Virus record (IMG/VR): IMGVR_UViG_3300025508_000049
Span: 1 to 38,185 of that record
Strand: one strand, 5' to 3'
DNA from: a virus
Length of the DNA: 38,185 bases
A program made the translations under genes and the position numbers. This document shows, one piece after another, positions 1-8,964 of this stretch (its first letter is position 1; every line of letters begins with the position of its first letter). A model generated the notes under the pieces. It saw only the letters and a list, made by a program, of their open reading frames with translations. It was not told the DNA's origin and ran no database searches.

Positions 1-807
1 TGTTGTTAAACTTGGTGCCACTATCGTTCTATCGGTATTCAATAAAAGAACTTTATCTTGTTGACCTTCAGTTATTTGATTAGTTGCTGTGTTCCCTAAT
101 GAGAATACTATATCCCCAGTATTATCACCAACCATTATATTTAGGTTCTTACCTGTAATAAGACCATGCGCTCTTAACCATGGAGCGTAATAAGAATCGT
201 TTTGTATACCTAAATAAACACCTTCATCAAATGCATCTCCGTTAATAGTTGCTCTAAATCCAGCTATGGCTGCATTTCCAACCGTATCTGTGTTATTTAC
301 AAGGAATCCTGTTGCCTTATTATTAGAACTTTCTACATAGAACCCTTCTTCGTTATTTGCAGGTTGTACTTGTGTTCCAAAGTAGGCATCTATGGGATTT
401 ACAATAGTAGATACAGGATGTGATATTCCAGTCAATCCTGATCCATCTCCTACGAATGATCCACTAAAAGAACCTGATATGATTGCTATTATATCGTCTG
501 CGAAAAAAAACCTATCTCTGGTTGTGCTGATTACCATATTAGAGGAATCGCCCATGTTAAAAGCCATCACTTCTGCTCCAGTATAGTCTATTGAGAGAGC
601 ACCAACATATGGAGCTGATACTCCTATTTTGCTAAGATTGTTAAGCATAATGCCGTTGGAGCTTGTAACTGCTAATGTAAATGATTTAGCACCTCCTATA
701 GTCTGGTTAGTTGTTGTATCTACTATACCGCTTAATGATATACCGTCGCTAACCGATAAGCTTCCTGTTATTTGTACGTTATTTCTAAATATATGCTCGT
801 TTGCCAT
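1..807 (-). CDS. tail fibre-like structural protein, 3' end outside window
   Basis: The frame is open from ATG at 807 to the left edge (269 codons, no stop), so the C-terminus is missing. The start reads MANEHIFRNNVQITGSLSVS. A segment SGSFSGSFVGDGSGLTGIS lies near residue 130; the same G-D-G-S-x-L-T-G-I linker recurs in the 774-aa fibre encoded at 826-3150. Such beta-rich repeats are common in phage tail fibres and virion adhesins of aquatic phages. The gene is the last of the late block seen here, 18 bp after the 774-aa gene. Its leader contains TTATAATAAAG, a weak version of the late-motif context. The role as a fibre or fibre-associated protein is inferred from composition and position. 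Confidence 0.75.
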   Translation of the reverse strand, partial: MANEHIFRNNVQITGSLSVSDGISLSGIVDTTTNQTIGGAKSFTLAVTSSNGIMLNNLSKIGVSAPYVGALSIDYTGAEVMAFNMGDSSNMVISTTRDRFFFADDIIAIISGSFSGSFVGDGSGLTGISHPVSTIVNPIDAYFGTQVQPANNEEGFYVESSNNKATGFLVNNTDTVGNAAIAGFRATINGDAFDEGVYLGIQNDSYYAPWLRAHGLITGKNLNIMVGDNTGDIVFSLGNTATNQITEGQQDKVLLLNTDRTIVAPSLTT

Positions 808-825
808 TACTTATCTTTATTATAA

Positions 826-3150
826 TTAGATAGATTTCTTAAATGCTGTTATTATCATATTCACATCATAAGTACCTATATCTGCATCTACCGTTAATGT
901 TGCATTTGATCCATCGTTAGTTAGTGAGAAAGATGTTGATAGGATGCTTGTTCCTCCTACTGCAATCTGACTATAGGAATCGTTTAAGGTTATAGCTGAT
1001 GTTTGATCCCATCCTCCGTAGAGAGTTCCTACTTTTTTCTGAGATTCACCTGAGTTTGAAATTGTGTAATCGGCTTTAAATCCTGTGTATCCTGATACTC
1101 CTATTTCGAATGCTTGTATATTATGTACCCCTACTAAACTTCCTGATGAGTATTGTATGTACTCAACTCCTGGGCTTGCTTCTGGTGCATTCTTAATAAC
1201 TGATGTTCCTGCTACTGTAAGTGACCCTGTTATAGATGCACTTCCTGTATAAGAACCGTTCCAATCAGTAACGATGTTTGTTAGTCCAGATCCGTCTCCT
1301 ACGAATGATCCAGAGAATATAGATCCTGATATTGCAGTGGTATCTACAAAGTTTACTACTCCGCCTGATATAATTAACGAACCTGTTATTGAAGCATCTC
1401 CGTTTAATAATCCGGTCCACTGTATACCTGTTAAGTTAGAACCATCTCCGTAGTATGTACTAGATGATACTGATCCTGTTATGTTTAGGCTTCCTGATAT
1501 TGACACTAAATCGTTATCAAATTCTCCGTAAATTAATGGAGTGCCAACACCAAACCCTATGTAAAGTTTATTGCTGTGCGTACCTGTTGACGGGCCTGCA
1601 TAACTTCCTAGAAATAGGTTATTACTTCCTGCACTTACTCCAAGGCCTGTATTATACCCCAGTGCTACGTTATAATTACCAGAGGATTGATTAAACAAGC
1701 TGTTTTGTCCTATCCCGGTATTATAATTACCTGTTGAATTATTTCTTAAAGAATAAGCACCTAGAGCATTGTTATGTTGTCCTGTACTATTATTACATAG
1801 TGAAGAAAATCCTACTGCTGTATTAAGTTGTCCGCTTGATACAATAGCTCCAAGTGAGCAAGCACCAATGCTTGTATTAAATGTTCCTGTGTTTTGATTT
1901 CCTGCTTTCCATCCTATGTAAGTAGTACATCCGTTTGCACATCTTCCTGCATCACCTCCTACTACCGTATGATAAGAACCTACTGGCGTATTAACTGCAT
2001 CGATACCTATTCCTACTGAGTATTGTTTACCTATACATGTTCCTGTGTAATTGTTACGTCCTATCGCAATTGAAGTTGCATGTTGGTTTTTTATTTCCGT
2101 ATAAGTATCTATTGTTGTAACTCCTGCTAAGTTGGCTGGACCTACTACGCTTAAGCTTCCTGTTATATCTGCTGAACCTGTGTAAGGGAATGTATCGGCT
2201 GTAACTCCTGTTAATCCGGATCCGTCTCCTGAAAAGGATCCTGAAAATAGAGAGCCTGTTGTCCATGTTACGTCAGAGAAGTCCACTGATCCTGTTACTG
2301 CAAATGATCCTGTTATTTCTGCTGCACCTTCAAATAATCCACTCCATGCTGCTACCGGGGCAATTCCTGTTAGGTTTGAACCATCTCCGTAGTACGTACT
2401 TGCTGATACTGCTGAGGCTGATACGTCAGCGTTAAATACTAGTATACTGTTTGCAAAATCTCCGTATATTAACGGATTATCATCTGCTTGATTATTTATG
2501 TATAATTTATCAGCTGAATATGCTGTAGTTGTTGTTGGTCCTGCTGCATACCCTACTAATACGTTTCTATCACCTGATTGGATGTTTAATCCTGTATTAG
2601 CCCCAATTGCCGTGTTACTATCATCGGAAGCTAAGTTAGCTAATGATTGATAACCAATAGCTGTTAACCCGTAGGAAGTCACAGTGCTCTGTGCAGCTGA
2701 TCTACCTATTATTACGTTATTAGCTCCTGCTAAGTTAATACTAGCGTCAACACCTATAACAACACTCCCTGATGTCTGTGTATAGTTTATACTTGCACCT
2801 GATCCTGAGTTTATTATTAGTATGTTGTCGTGGTTATCGTTTAAAGATAATGATCCTGAAATACGTAGTATACTTCCATCAAATGTGAAACTCGGCTCTC
2901 CTTGAAGTAGTCCTGCTATTCCTGTACCTGTAATTACTTGGTTATCTACGTTATTTAGTATGGATGAGCTAGCTGAGGTTCCTCCTAAAGGAATCGTTAC
3001 AAAGTCTCCTGAGTCGTAGTGCAGTTTTAAGATACTCCCGCTTCCTTCTAAAGAACTTGAGTATATAACTGATCTAAAGTTATTATCCATCTCTTGATGA
3101 GTAAGAGAGAGACCTTTTTCTAGTCTATATGTAATTCCTGGTATTGCCAT
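826..3150 (-). CDS. large tail fibre / adhesin with YadA-head-like repeats
   Basis: This 774-aa protein is a candidate host-recognition fibre. The N-terminal ~55 residues (R-L-E-K-G-x-x-L-T-x-x-E-M-D-N-N-F, then YSSSLEGSG and LKLHY) match the start of the 523-aa protein at 3544-5115, suggesting a shared virion attachment module. Two blocks, about residues 145-235 and 360-545, consist of repeats with the pattern N-T-A-x-G-x-x-S/A-L (NTAIGANTG, NTAVGFSSL, NNALGAYSL, YNVALGYNTG). This resembles the left-handed beta-roll of YadA-type trimeric adhesin heads. Linkers with YYGDGSNLTGI or SGDGSGLTGV separate the modules. A CTATTTATA motif lies at 3163-3171, 13 bp before the ATG, so the gene may start its own late transcript. 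Confidence 0.82.
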   Translation of the reverse strand: MAIPGITYRLEKGLSLTHQEMDNNFRSVIYSSSLEGSGSILKLHYDSGDFVTIPLGGTSASSSILNNVDNQVITGTGIAGLLQGEPSFTFDGSILRISGSLSLNDNHDNILIINSGSGASINYTQTSGSVVIGVDASINLAGANNVIIGRSAAQSTVTSYGLTAIGYQSLANLASDDSNTAIGANTGLNIQSGDRNVLVGYAAGPTTTTAYSADKLYINNQADDNPLIYGDFANSILVFNADVSASAVSASTYYGDGSNLTGIAPVAAWSGLFEGAAEITGSFAVTGSVDFSDVTWTTGSLFSGSFSGDGSGLTGVTADTFPYTGSADITGSLSVVGPANLAGVTTIDTYTEIKNQHATSIAIGRNNYTGTCIGKQYSVGIGIDAVNTPVGSYHTVVGGDAGRCANGCTTYIGWKAGNQNTGTFNTSIGACSLGAIVSSGQLNTAVGFSSLCNNSTGQHNNALGAYSLRNNSTGNYNTGIGQNSLFNQSSGNYNVALGYNTGLGVSAGSNNLFLGSYAGPSTGTHSNKLYIGFGVGTPLIYGEFDNDLVSISGSLNITGSVSSSTYYGDGSNLTGIQWTGLLNGDASITGSLIISGGVVNFVDTTAISGSIFSGSFVGDGSGLTNIVTDWNGSYTGSASITGSLTVAGTSVIKNAPEASPGVEYIQYSSGSLVGVHNIQAFEIGVSGYTGFKADYTISNSGESQKKVGTLYGGWDQTSAITLNDSYSQIAVGGTSILSTSFSLTNDGSNATLTVDADIGTYDVNMIITAFKKSI

Positions 3151-3162
3151 TTTTTAATTTAT

Positions 3163-3171
3163 TATAAATAG
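3163..3171 (-). promoter_or_regulatory. candidate late promoter motif CTATTTATA
   Basis: The coding strand reads CACTATTTATAATAAATT just before the ATG at 3150. The same CTATTTATA (or CTATTTATC) occurs before the starts at 17117, 19481 and 23124. No TTG lies 20 nt upstream, so it is distinct from the early cassette. A late promoter read by the gp55-like sigma is an inference. Confidence 0.4.
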
Positions 3172-3173
3172 TG

Positions 3174-3542
3174 TTAAGGTTCTATTGGAAACTCGCTACT
3201 AATGTTTTCTGGTTTTGTTATGTCTCTTAATTTCTGCCTATATTCTCTCCACTCTTCCTTTTTCTCTTCTAGAAGAGGGACGTCTGGGAGTTGTGTCCAG
3301 TCACTATCTACGAGTTTTGTGTTTCTCCTAATTCTAAGTATGTGAATATCTAGAACTTCTTTTCTAGGCTCTATACGTTTTACGTGTTTACCGTTAATTA
3401 CCGTATATTCCCCTGAAATAGCTTCTTGCCATTCGTTGTGCTGCAGTACTATTACAGGTTTCGGTATAGTGTGTCCATGTATCTCTTCTGTATAGAAACC
3501 TATATACTCTCCTTTATCGTTATAATGTCCAAAATAATCCAT
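3174..3542 (-). CDS. tail fibre assembly chaperone-like protein
   Basis: The protein has 122 aa when started at MDYFGHYNDKGEY. An in-frame ATG at 3581 would add 13 residues but would overlap the preceding fibre gene; the chosen ATG sits one base after that gene's TAA. The C-terminal half has the signature R-N-x-x-L-x-x-S-D-W-T-Q-L-P-D-V-P-L, then K-x-E-W-x-x-Y-R-Q-x-L-R-D-I. That is typical of the phage tail assembly chaperone family (Phage_tail_APC type), whose members help fold or trimerise adjacent fibres. Its place between two fibre genes fits. The family call is from memory of the motif; which fibre it serves is unknown. Confidence 0.72.
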   Translation of the reverse strand: MDYFGHYNDKGEYIGFYTEEIHGHTIPKPVIVLQHNEWQEAISGEYTVINGKHVKRIEPRKEVLDIHILRIRRNTKLVDSDWTQLPDVPLLEEKKEEWREYRQKLRDITKPENISSEFPIEP

Positions 3543-3543
3543 C

Positions 3544-5115
3544 TTAGTACCCCATTGCCATCCATCTTCCTGTTCCACCATCTATAACAAGTGTGCAAGC
3601 TGTAGTTGAAACATTGTAAACATGGTTAGTTCCTCTAGATCCTGAAGAGGTTCTGTCAGTTGAACATGTTACCGATACGCATCTGGTTGGGAATGCGATT
3701 GGGAAAGTTATTGTAGGTTCTGTTGTACCGCCGGAGACGTATCCAAACTGTATAATTAATCCTGTACTTAATCTCTGATATCCTGTGGTTGTGGTAAAGT
3801 TGCTAGCTACGTTTGTAACAACACTTCCTCCTGCTCCTGTACCTATTGTTGTTGTATCTCCGTTTGCTAATAAAATTTGGGTGCTTGTACCGCCTTGCTT
3901 TATTAGCTTATTTGCTGTTACGTTTCCTGTTGCAACAATACTACTCCCTGCTGTTACTGCTCCTGTTACATTTAAAGTATTTGAGAGTGTTGTTGCTCCT
4001 ACTATCTTTAGTGTACTTTTGCCGGTAATATTCCCAGCAATATTCATACCGCCTGATCCTGATATAAAACCTGTTACGTTTAAAGTTCCTCCTAGTGTAG
4101 TATTTCCTCCAATATTTAAAGTACCCCCTCCGTCTATATCTCCATCAAAATCTGCATCTCCAGATCCTGATATTATCCCTGCTACTGTTATACCTATGTC
4201 TGAAGGATTATTTGTGTTAAACCCTATTTTACCGCTTGCTTGAAAAGTAGCAATAACACCGTTTGCAGTTCCTGTTGTGCTTGTATAATTTCCTCCGTCA
4301 GCCCAGTCTATGTTAAACCCTTCTTTTTTGTTACTATCAGTGTTAACCATTACTACTACGTTACCTCCATCTGTTCCTGTTGGAGATTCTAATAACAGTC
4401 CCTGTGAAAAAGAACCTACCGGTATTAATCTTTCTAATCCTCCGGATAAGTTATTTACTATATCTGCAATAACAGGTCTAATTTTATTTTGAGTATTTAC
4501 GTAGTCTGTTGTTTTAGCGATACCTAATCCTAGAGTTGAAGAAACTGTTGTAATTCTCTGTGCAAACCCTGTGTTATTTCCTGTACCTACTCCTAACCCT
4601 GTAGAACTTAAAGTAGCTATAGGGTTAGCCGTTAAGGTATTATTTACTTGAAATTTTAAATAGTTACTACTGTTAGCAGTAAGGTATATGTCTTTTGAAG
4701 TATCGTATATTTTTCCAACTCTACCTGCAAGAGTACCTATACTGTAGAAATCTGTTTGAGCAAATTTACTAGTTCCTGTACTTGGTGTCTTTAGTGAAAG
4801 TTTTCCTGATGCATATGTAAGGTTAGAGCTTGCTCCAAAAGCTCCATTATCGTTATACTGTATTTGAGTATTAGATCCAGCTGCTGATGCAGTTGATCCG
4901 GAGATAATAGTTGTTCCTCCATCTGCTCCTAATGGAACATCTGTATACCTTCCATTTTCGTAACCTACTCCTAGTGCTGTGCTCCCTGAGTAGTGTAGTC
5001 TTAAGGTAGTTCCGCTATCTTGTATTGAACTTGAATAGTAAAACTGAGCTTGGTTTCTATCTAATTCATCGTATGTTAAGGCTGTTCCTTTATTTATTCT
5101 TAATACTATACTCAT
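3544..5115 (-). CDS. tail fibre with gp53-like receptor-binding C-terminus
   Basis: This 523-aa protein is a probable receptor-binding fibre. The N-terminal ~50 residues (RINKGTALTYDELDRN, then YYSSSI and LRLHYSGS) parallel the 774-aa fibre. The middle (about 290-400) has repeats such as GNTTLGGTLNVTGFISGSGG. The last ~95 residues contain RLSTGLIIQFG, ITFPIAFPTRCVSVTC and a terminal WMAMGY. This resembles the C-terminal tip domain of phage gp53-like tail fibres, where FP-IAFP and a terminal W-x-A-x-G-Y are hallmarks. The tail assembly chaperone-like gene follows directly. The start at 5115 leaves 3 bp after the upstream gene. The receptor is unknown. Confidence 0.8.
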   Translation of the reverse strand: MSIVLRINKGTALTYDELDRNQAQFYYSSSIQDSGTTLRLHYSGSTALGVGYENGRYTDVPLGADGGTTIISGSTASAAGSNTQIQYNDNGAFGASSNLTYASGKLSLKTPSTGTSKFAQTDFYSIGTLAGRVGKIYDTSKDIYLTANSSNYLKFQVNNTLTANPIATLSSTGLGVGTGNNTGFAQRITTVSSTLGLGIAKTTDYVNTQNKIRPVIADIVNNLSGGLERLIPVGSFSQGLLLESPTGTDGGNVVVMVNTDSNKKEGFNIDWADGGNYTSTTGTANGVIATFQASGKIGFNTNNPSDIGITVAGIISGSGDADFDGDIDGGGTLNIGGNTTLGGTLNVTGFISGSGGMNIAGNITGKSTLKIVGATTLSNTLNVTGAVTAGSSIVATGNVTANKLIKQGGTSTQILLANGDTTTIGTGAGGSVVTNVASNFTTTTGYQRLSTGLIIQFGYVSGGTTEPTITFPIAFPTRCVSVTCSTDRTSSGSRGTNHVYNVSTTACTLVIDGGTGRWMAMGY

Positions 5116-5118
5116 TTT

Positions 5119-6288
5119 TTATAATTTTGTAAACTTGTTAACTCCAAAGTTCATATCCAGTTTTGCTACTACAACCATATCCGTATCTGCTGATTTAGGT
5201 ATCGGTTGTCCCATTTTTGCTACTGCTATTAATTCATTAGCATCGTTATATAATCCTACTGTTGTAAAGTACGGTTGGAAATCTGATCCTGATATATTAG
5301 GTGCTATTTCTCCTGATGATATATCTAGAGCAGTCTTATTTAATGTATGATTCAATTCCCCTGATTTTAACTTACAGTGGTAGTTATGTGTATAAATAGG
5401 TAAATTTGATTTCCAGTTCAATGTTGCATTGAAATAGTTGTTAAAGTACCCTGCTACAATATCATCTGTTATTATAATCTGTCCATGAGGGTAGATTATA
5501 TTTCCAACGTATTTTCTCGGCAGTGATGATTCGAAGTATAGGTTTCCTTCTCCATCATCTACAATTCTTGTTGAATGTTGATCAGCTACTTCAGGGTCTA
5601 TTGCGTTTGGATCTTCTCCTGTATAATCTGGGCCTAGATACTGCCCTCCTGCTGGTATTGTCTCTAGTACGTAGTCTCCTTCATCTTCAATATAATCTAA
5701 ATCTGATAGAGGAAATGTTGATCCGTAAAGGTTTGTGGTGTTTTCTGCATACAGGTTATATATGTTATCGTAAGAATTAATACCTGCATCTGTAACGTAA
5801 TTGTTCAGTACGTAGTTATGTCCATCACTTCCTGATCCACCTGATCCTGTTATAATAGTTGATGTTATATCTGGCTCTAGTGATAGTGAGCCTGGTTCTA
5901 TATGAGTTCCGTATAATTCTTTCGGTATTGAAAATACTGCTACCCTCTGGTAGAGGTATCTTGATCCGCTTACGTTAAATGAAGACTGTAGATAATTTTC
6001 ATATGAACTTGAAACCGGTATTGATGCACTTGTAAAAAGGCTGTAGTATAAATGGTGTATGCTTTCGAAAGCTAGTCGCTTATCAAAAAGTACTTGAGAA
6101 GTACTTAGTACCCCTCCTCCGAAAGTTAGATTTATATCTTGCGGTATGTATGTTCCTGAGCCTGATAAACCAACAATGTTGAGTATGCCTAGGTCTATAT
6201 ACTGACTTCCACTAGCAGTCCACGACTTGCGTGCATTGTAAGTCGAAATATAAGCATCTTGTTTGTTTAGTTTTTTGTAAGCACTCAT
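5119..6288 (-). CDS. tail structural protein, paralogue of the next upstream gene
   Basis: This is a 389-aa protein with a Ser/Gly/Tyr-rich beta-type composition. Its C-terminus (PYFTTVGLYNDANELIAVAK, then PIPKSADTDMVVVAKLD) closely matches that of the 335-aa protein at 6292-7299 (SYFTTVGLYNDNNDLIAVAK, then PLLKDF and LVRIKLD). Both also share an N-terminal pattern and the PGSL-L element near the middle, so the two genes look like diverged tandem duplicates. The gap between them is 3 bp. Such proteins occur in tail or baseplate clusters of marine T4-like phages without an assigned role. A place at the baseplate periphery or fibre base is inferred from position only. Confidence 0.72.
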   Translation of the reverse strand: MSAYKKLNKQDAYISTYNARKSWTASGSQYIDLGILNIVGLSGSGTYIPQDINLTFGGGVLSTSQVLFDKRLAFESIHHLYYSLFTSASIPVSSSYENYLQSSFNVSGSRYLYQRVAVFSIPKELYGTHIEPGSLSLEPDITSTIITGSGGSGSDGHNYVLNNYVTDAGINSYDNIYNLYAENTTNLYGSTFPLSDLDYIEDEGDYVLETIPAGGQYLGPDYTGEDPNAIDPEVADQHSTRIVDDGEGNLYFESSLPRKYVGNIIYPHGQIIITDDIVAGYFNNYFNATLNWKSNLPIYTHNYHCKLKSGELNHTLNKTALDISSGEIAPNISGSDFQPYFTTVGLYNDANELIAVAKMGQPIPKSADTDMVVVAKLDMNFGVNKFTKL

Positions 6289-6291
6289 TCA

Positions 6292-7299
6292 TTAATAATC
6301 AAGTTTGATTCTCACTAGTGCTTCCGAAGTAAAATCCTTTAATAAAGGTCTAGACATCTTAGCTACTGCTATTAAATCGTTATTATCGTTATACAGTCCT
6401 ACTGTTGTAAAATATGATTGAGGAGAATTAATCATGATGTCATGTCTAAGTTCTCCAGATCCTGTAATATTTGAAGGATTTGTAGAGTAATTAAGCTCAG
6501 CGTTTCTCGCTCTTATAAATACATAATTAGAAGATATAGTCTCTTCTGATTGAAGTGATCCACTTGCTCCTGCTGCTATTACATTATAGAACTTACTTAA
6601 GTTACCGTCGTCTGAATTCTCAGTTATGCCTGTTGCTAGTGTTATTCCATCTGCAGCATCGTCTAATGCTGTTCCGTTTAATACTATAATACCTACATCA
6701 GGTAAGAATTTACCGTAGCTTCCTGCTGATGTTGTGTATCCTGTTCCTCCATCATAAGATGTTCCATAAGATCCACTAACTATATCGTAAACTCTTCCTG
6801 CATCTACATAAGAAACAGTTGTAGTATCATTACTATTATCAGTTAAATGTATTGTTTGTGCTCCGTTTGTTAACTTAAGGTTAAGTGAGCCAGGAAATAA
6901 TTTCTCTTTATATCTTGCTCTATCCATAGATAGTACATAAACATAATCAGATGTTACTGTTCCGAAAGTGAAATCTGTATCTTCATCTCCAAACACTAAA
7001 TTCCTGTACTGTCCGTATATTGTTGAGGACGGCGATTTACCTGTTACACTTGAGTTATATAGACTTGTTCCTTTCCCGTCTTTATGTCCAAAAGCAATAG
7101 AGAACTGTACTTTTGCAGTACTAACTGTTCCGGGATTACTTTCATATACTTCGTAAAAGTAATTACCTGTGTTACTTGCAACCTGTCCTGAAGCTGTGTG
7201 GAAAGAGTTAAGGTATACTGTGTCTGTTGACCAAAGAGGTGCAACTACTGATTCAGCACTTATTGTGATATCTTCTGGGTCTAATCTTTTAAATGACAT
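6292..7299 (-). CDS. tail structural protein, tandem paralogue
   Basis: This 335-aa protein starts MSFKRLDPEDITISAESVVA, and its C-terminal ~45 residues are shared with the 389-aa protein just downstream. It contains FPGSLNLKL (compare EPGSLSLEPD in the paralogue) and AELNYSTNPSNITGSGELRH (compare GELNHTLNKTALDISSGEI). No catalytic motif, signal peptide or membrane segment is visible. It lies 8 bp after the 219-aa conserved tail gene and is co-oriented with all virion genes. A structural role is inferred from these neighbours. Confidence 0.72.
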   Translation of the reverse strand: MSFKRLDPEDITISAESVVAPLWSTDTVYLNSFHTASGQVASNTGNYFYEVYESNPGTVSTAKVQFSIAFGHKDGKGTSLYNSSVTGKSPSSTIYGQYRNLVFGDEDTDFTFGTVTSDYVYVLSMDRARYKEKLFPGSLNLKLTNGAQTIHLTDNSNDTTTVSYVDAGRVYDIVSGSYGTSYDGGTGYTTSAGSYGKFLPDVGIIVLNGTALDDAADGITLATGITENSDDGNLSKFYNVIAAGASGSLQSEETISSNYVFIRARNAELNYSTNPSNITGSGELRHDIMINSPQSYFTTVGLYNDNNDLIAVAKMSRPLLKDFTSEALVRIKLDY

Positions 7300-7307
7300 A
7301 TGTTATA

Positions 7308-7967
7308 TTAGTTATTAACTTTTACAATAGTTACAGGAACAGTTACTCTTGCTCCTGAGTCTCTCCCTATTACAGTTATTGTTGTCTGTAATGTTGATTG
7401 GCTACCGAATAAAGTGTTAATAGTTGTTGCTGTGAGGTTGATCGATGTTCCTATTACTGTCTTAGAAACGTTAGTTCCTAGTGTAGTTGTTGAGTTTAGT
7501 CTTTCTGCTTCCGGTGTATTAACTCCTACTCCGTTATATGTCTGAAGTACTCTAGCATCTGCGATAGTTGCTACATACCCTCCTGCTTCAAAAGTCTGAG
7601 AGGATCCTAAGTAGTTTAGTGTTTGTGGAGTAATTGCAAGAGATGCTCCTTGCTTTAATCTTATAGAAGTGTACCCGATATCTAAAATAGGCAACTTAGC
7701 TGTTCCTCTTGGAAGTGTTGTAAGCTTGTATTTCATGATTTGAGTTTCATCAGGAAATGCTTCCAATACAGGAAGATTTTCTATTGCTTCTCCGTAGTAC
7801 GCTGATCCTAATGGATGACTTGGATTATACAGTGTATAGTCGATTTCATCATCTCCTAGAGCGAATTGTGTAATTTTGAAAGAACCGTCTCCTCTTGCAA
7901 GAAGTTCTCTTCCTTTTTTAGTCAATATTGCATCGACTGTAACGATTGAATTATCTAAGTATCCCAT
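7308..7967 (-). CDS. conserved tail/baseplate-region structural protein
   Basis: The protein has 219 aa. Its N-terminus (MGYLDNSIVTVDAILTKKGR, then ELLARGDGSFKITQFALGDD and EIDYTLYN) is a strongly conserved opening that I recall from structural proteins of T4-like phages in aquatic metagenomes. The C-terminal ~60 residues look like an Ig-type beta domain (alternating Thr/Val/Ile, ending VTVPVTIVKVNN). There is no enzyme motif. The position between fibre paralogues and the 309-aa gene suggests a virion component. A 52-bp gap upstream holds ACATATTTATATAAT, which could carry a weak late-type promoter. Confidence 0.7.
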   Translation of the reverse strand: MGYLDNSIVTVDAILTKKGRELLARGDGSFKITQFALGDDEIDYTLYNPSHPLGSAYYGEAIENLPVLEAFPDETQIMKYKLTTLPRGTAKLPILDIGYTSIRLKQGASLAITPQTLNYLGSSQTFEAGGYVATIADARVLQTYNGVGVNTPEAERLNSTTTLGTNVSKTVIGTSINLTATTINTLFGSQSTLQTTITVIGRDSGARVTVPVTIVKVNN

Positions 7968-8019
7968 TTAAGTATTATTCTATATTATATAAATATGTAA
8001 AAGTTTTGTTATTTATTCC

Positions 8020-8949
8020 TTATCCACAAGATGATGAATTTATCACTTGTCCGTATTCGTTTGTAAACATGATTGTACTATTACCTTCTATAAAGATAGC
8101 TGCATCATTAGCTGCTAATATTTTTGAAGTATTCCCTGTAAATTTAAATATGCTGACCGGTGTTGTAGAACCTGATATCCAAAATGGAAGTTTAGTCTTA
8201 TTGCTTGTTTCGTCACTTGTAAAAAATAATTCCTCTAAGATCCTGTCATTTACAGCTATTGAACAGATGCTCGAAGTTGGAAAAGTATCTTGAAATATCT
8301 CTCCTTTAAAGCTTCTTCCTATTACTGCTGGACTCACTCCTGAGTAGTTCTCTGATGTTGAAACACTTCCTTTATATCTTGCATTTGACCATCCTGTATC
8401 TGAGTATAAACTATCTTGTATTGTTGCCGGTGAAGCATTTCCATCTATGATTGATTGCCAGTTGCCTGGTTGTGAATTATTCTCTACCCTATCTGCTTCA
8501 ACTTGTCTTCTCGAAGGTCTATTAACTTGTGCATTACCTATTAAAGGATTATATTCACTAAATGCAAACTGTAAATCTGTAATAAATGGTGTAAAATCTA
8601 TCGATACGCTTGGTGCAAGATCATCAAATACGCCAGAACTTATATCCGGTACTGTAAAAGGATCTACTCCGAAGTAGTAGAAAGGTATAGCAGTGTTATA
8701 GAAACTTCTCTTAACCACTGCTAAGTTGTATAACACGTTATTGAAGATAAATCTTATAGCTTCTACCTGGTCTAGTACAGTTTCAAGATCTTGATTACTT
8801 ACTCCGTCTACTGATAAAGCAGATTTTGTAACGGTTAATCCTGATATGGTTCCTGTATTGTCTCCATTATCATCGTAGTTCACATTAATTCTTCCGGTAA
8901 GGTTTATTGCTCCGTTTACGTGTATCTGTATAAATGTTGCTTCTGTCAT
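8020..8949 (-). CDS. virion-associated protein of unknown function
   Basis: I do not recognise this 309-aa protein. It starts MTEATFIQIHVNGAINLTGR and is rich in Asn, Ser, Thr and aromatic residues, as expected of a beta-rich virion protein. Residues ~95-125 contain FYYFGVDPFTVPDISSGVFD. The C-terminus ends NSSSCG, with a cysteine near the end like the adjacent 1230-aa protein (ending EGTC). It has no signal peptide or membrane segment. It lies 15 bp downstream of the large gene and is co-directional with the tail cluster, so a tail accessory role is inferred. Confidence 0.6.
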   Translation of the reverse strand: MTEATFIQIHVNGAINLTGRINVNYDDNGDNTGTISGLTVTKSALSVDGVSNQDLETVLDQVEAIRFIFNNVLYNLAVVKRSFYNTAIPFYYFGVDPFTVPDISSGVFDDLAPSVSIDFTPFITDLQFAFSEYNPLIGNAQVNRPSRRQVEADRVENNSQPGNWQSIIDGNASPATIQDSLYSDTGWSNARYKGSVSTSENYSGVSPAVIGRSFKGEIFQDTFPTSSICSIAVNDRILEELFFTSDETSNKTKLPFWISGSTTPVSIFKFTGNTSKILAANDAAIFIEGNSTIMFTNEYGQVINSSSCG

Positions 8950-8964
8950 GCTATTTTATAATTA

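Noticed and set aside
3785-4243. 152-codon plus-strand ORF inside the 523-aa fibre gene
   Set aside because: It is antisense to a clear fibre gene and its Pro/Val/Leu-rich composition is what the repeat codons of that gene give on the other strand. The other plus-strand frames between 392 and 9000 are shadows for the same reason.
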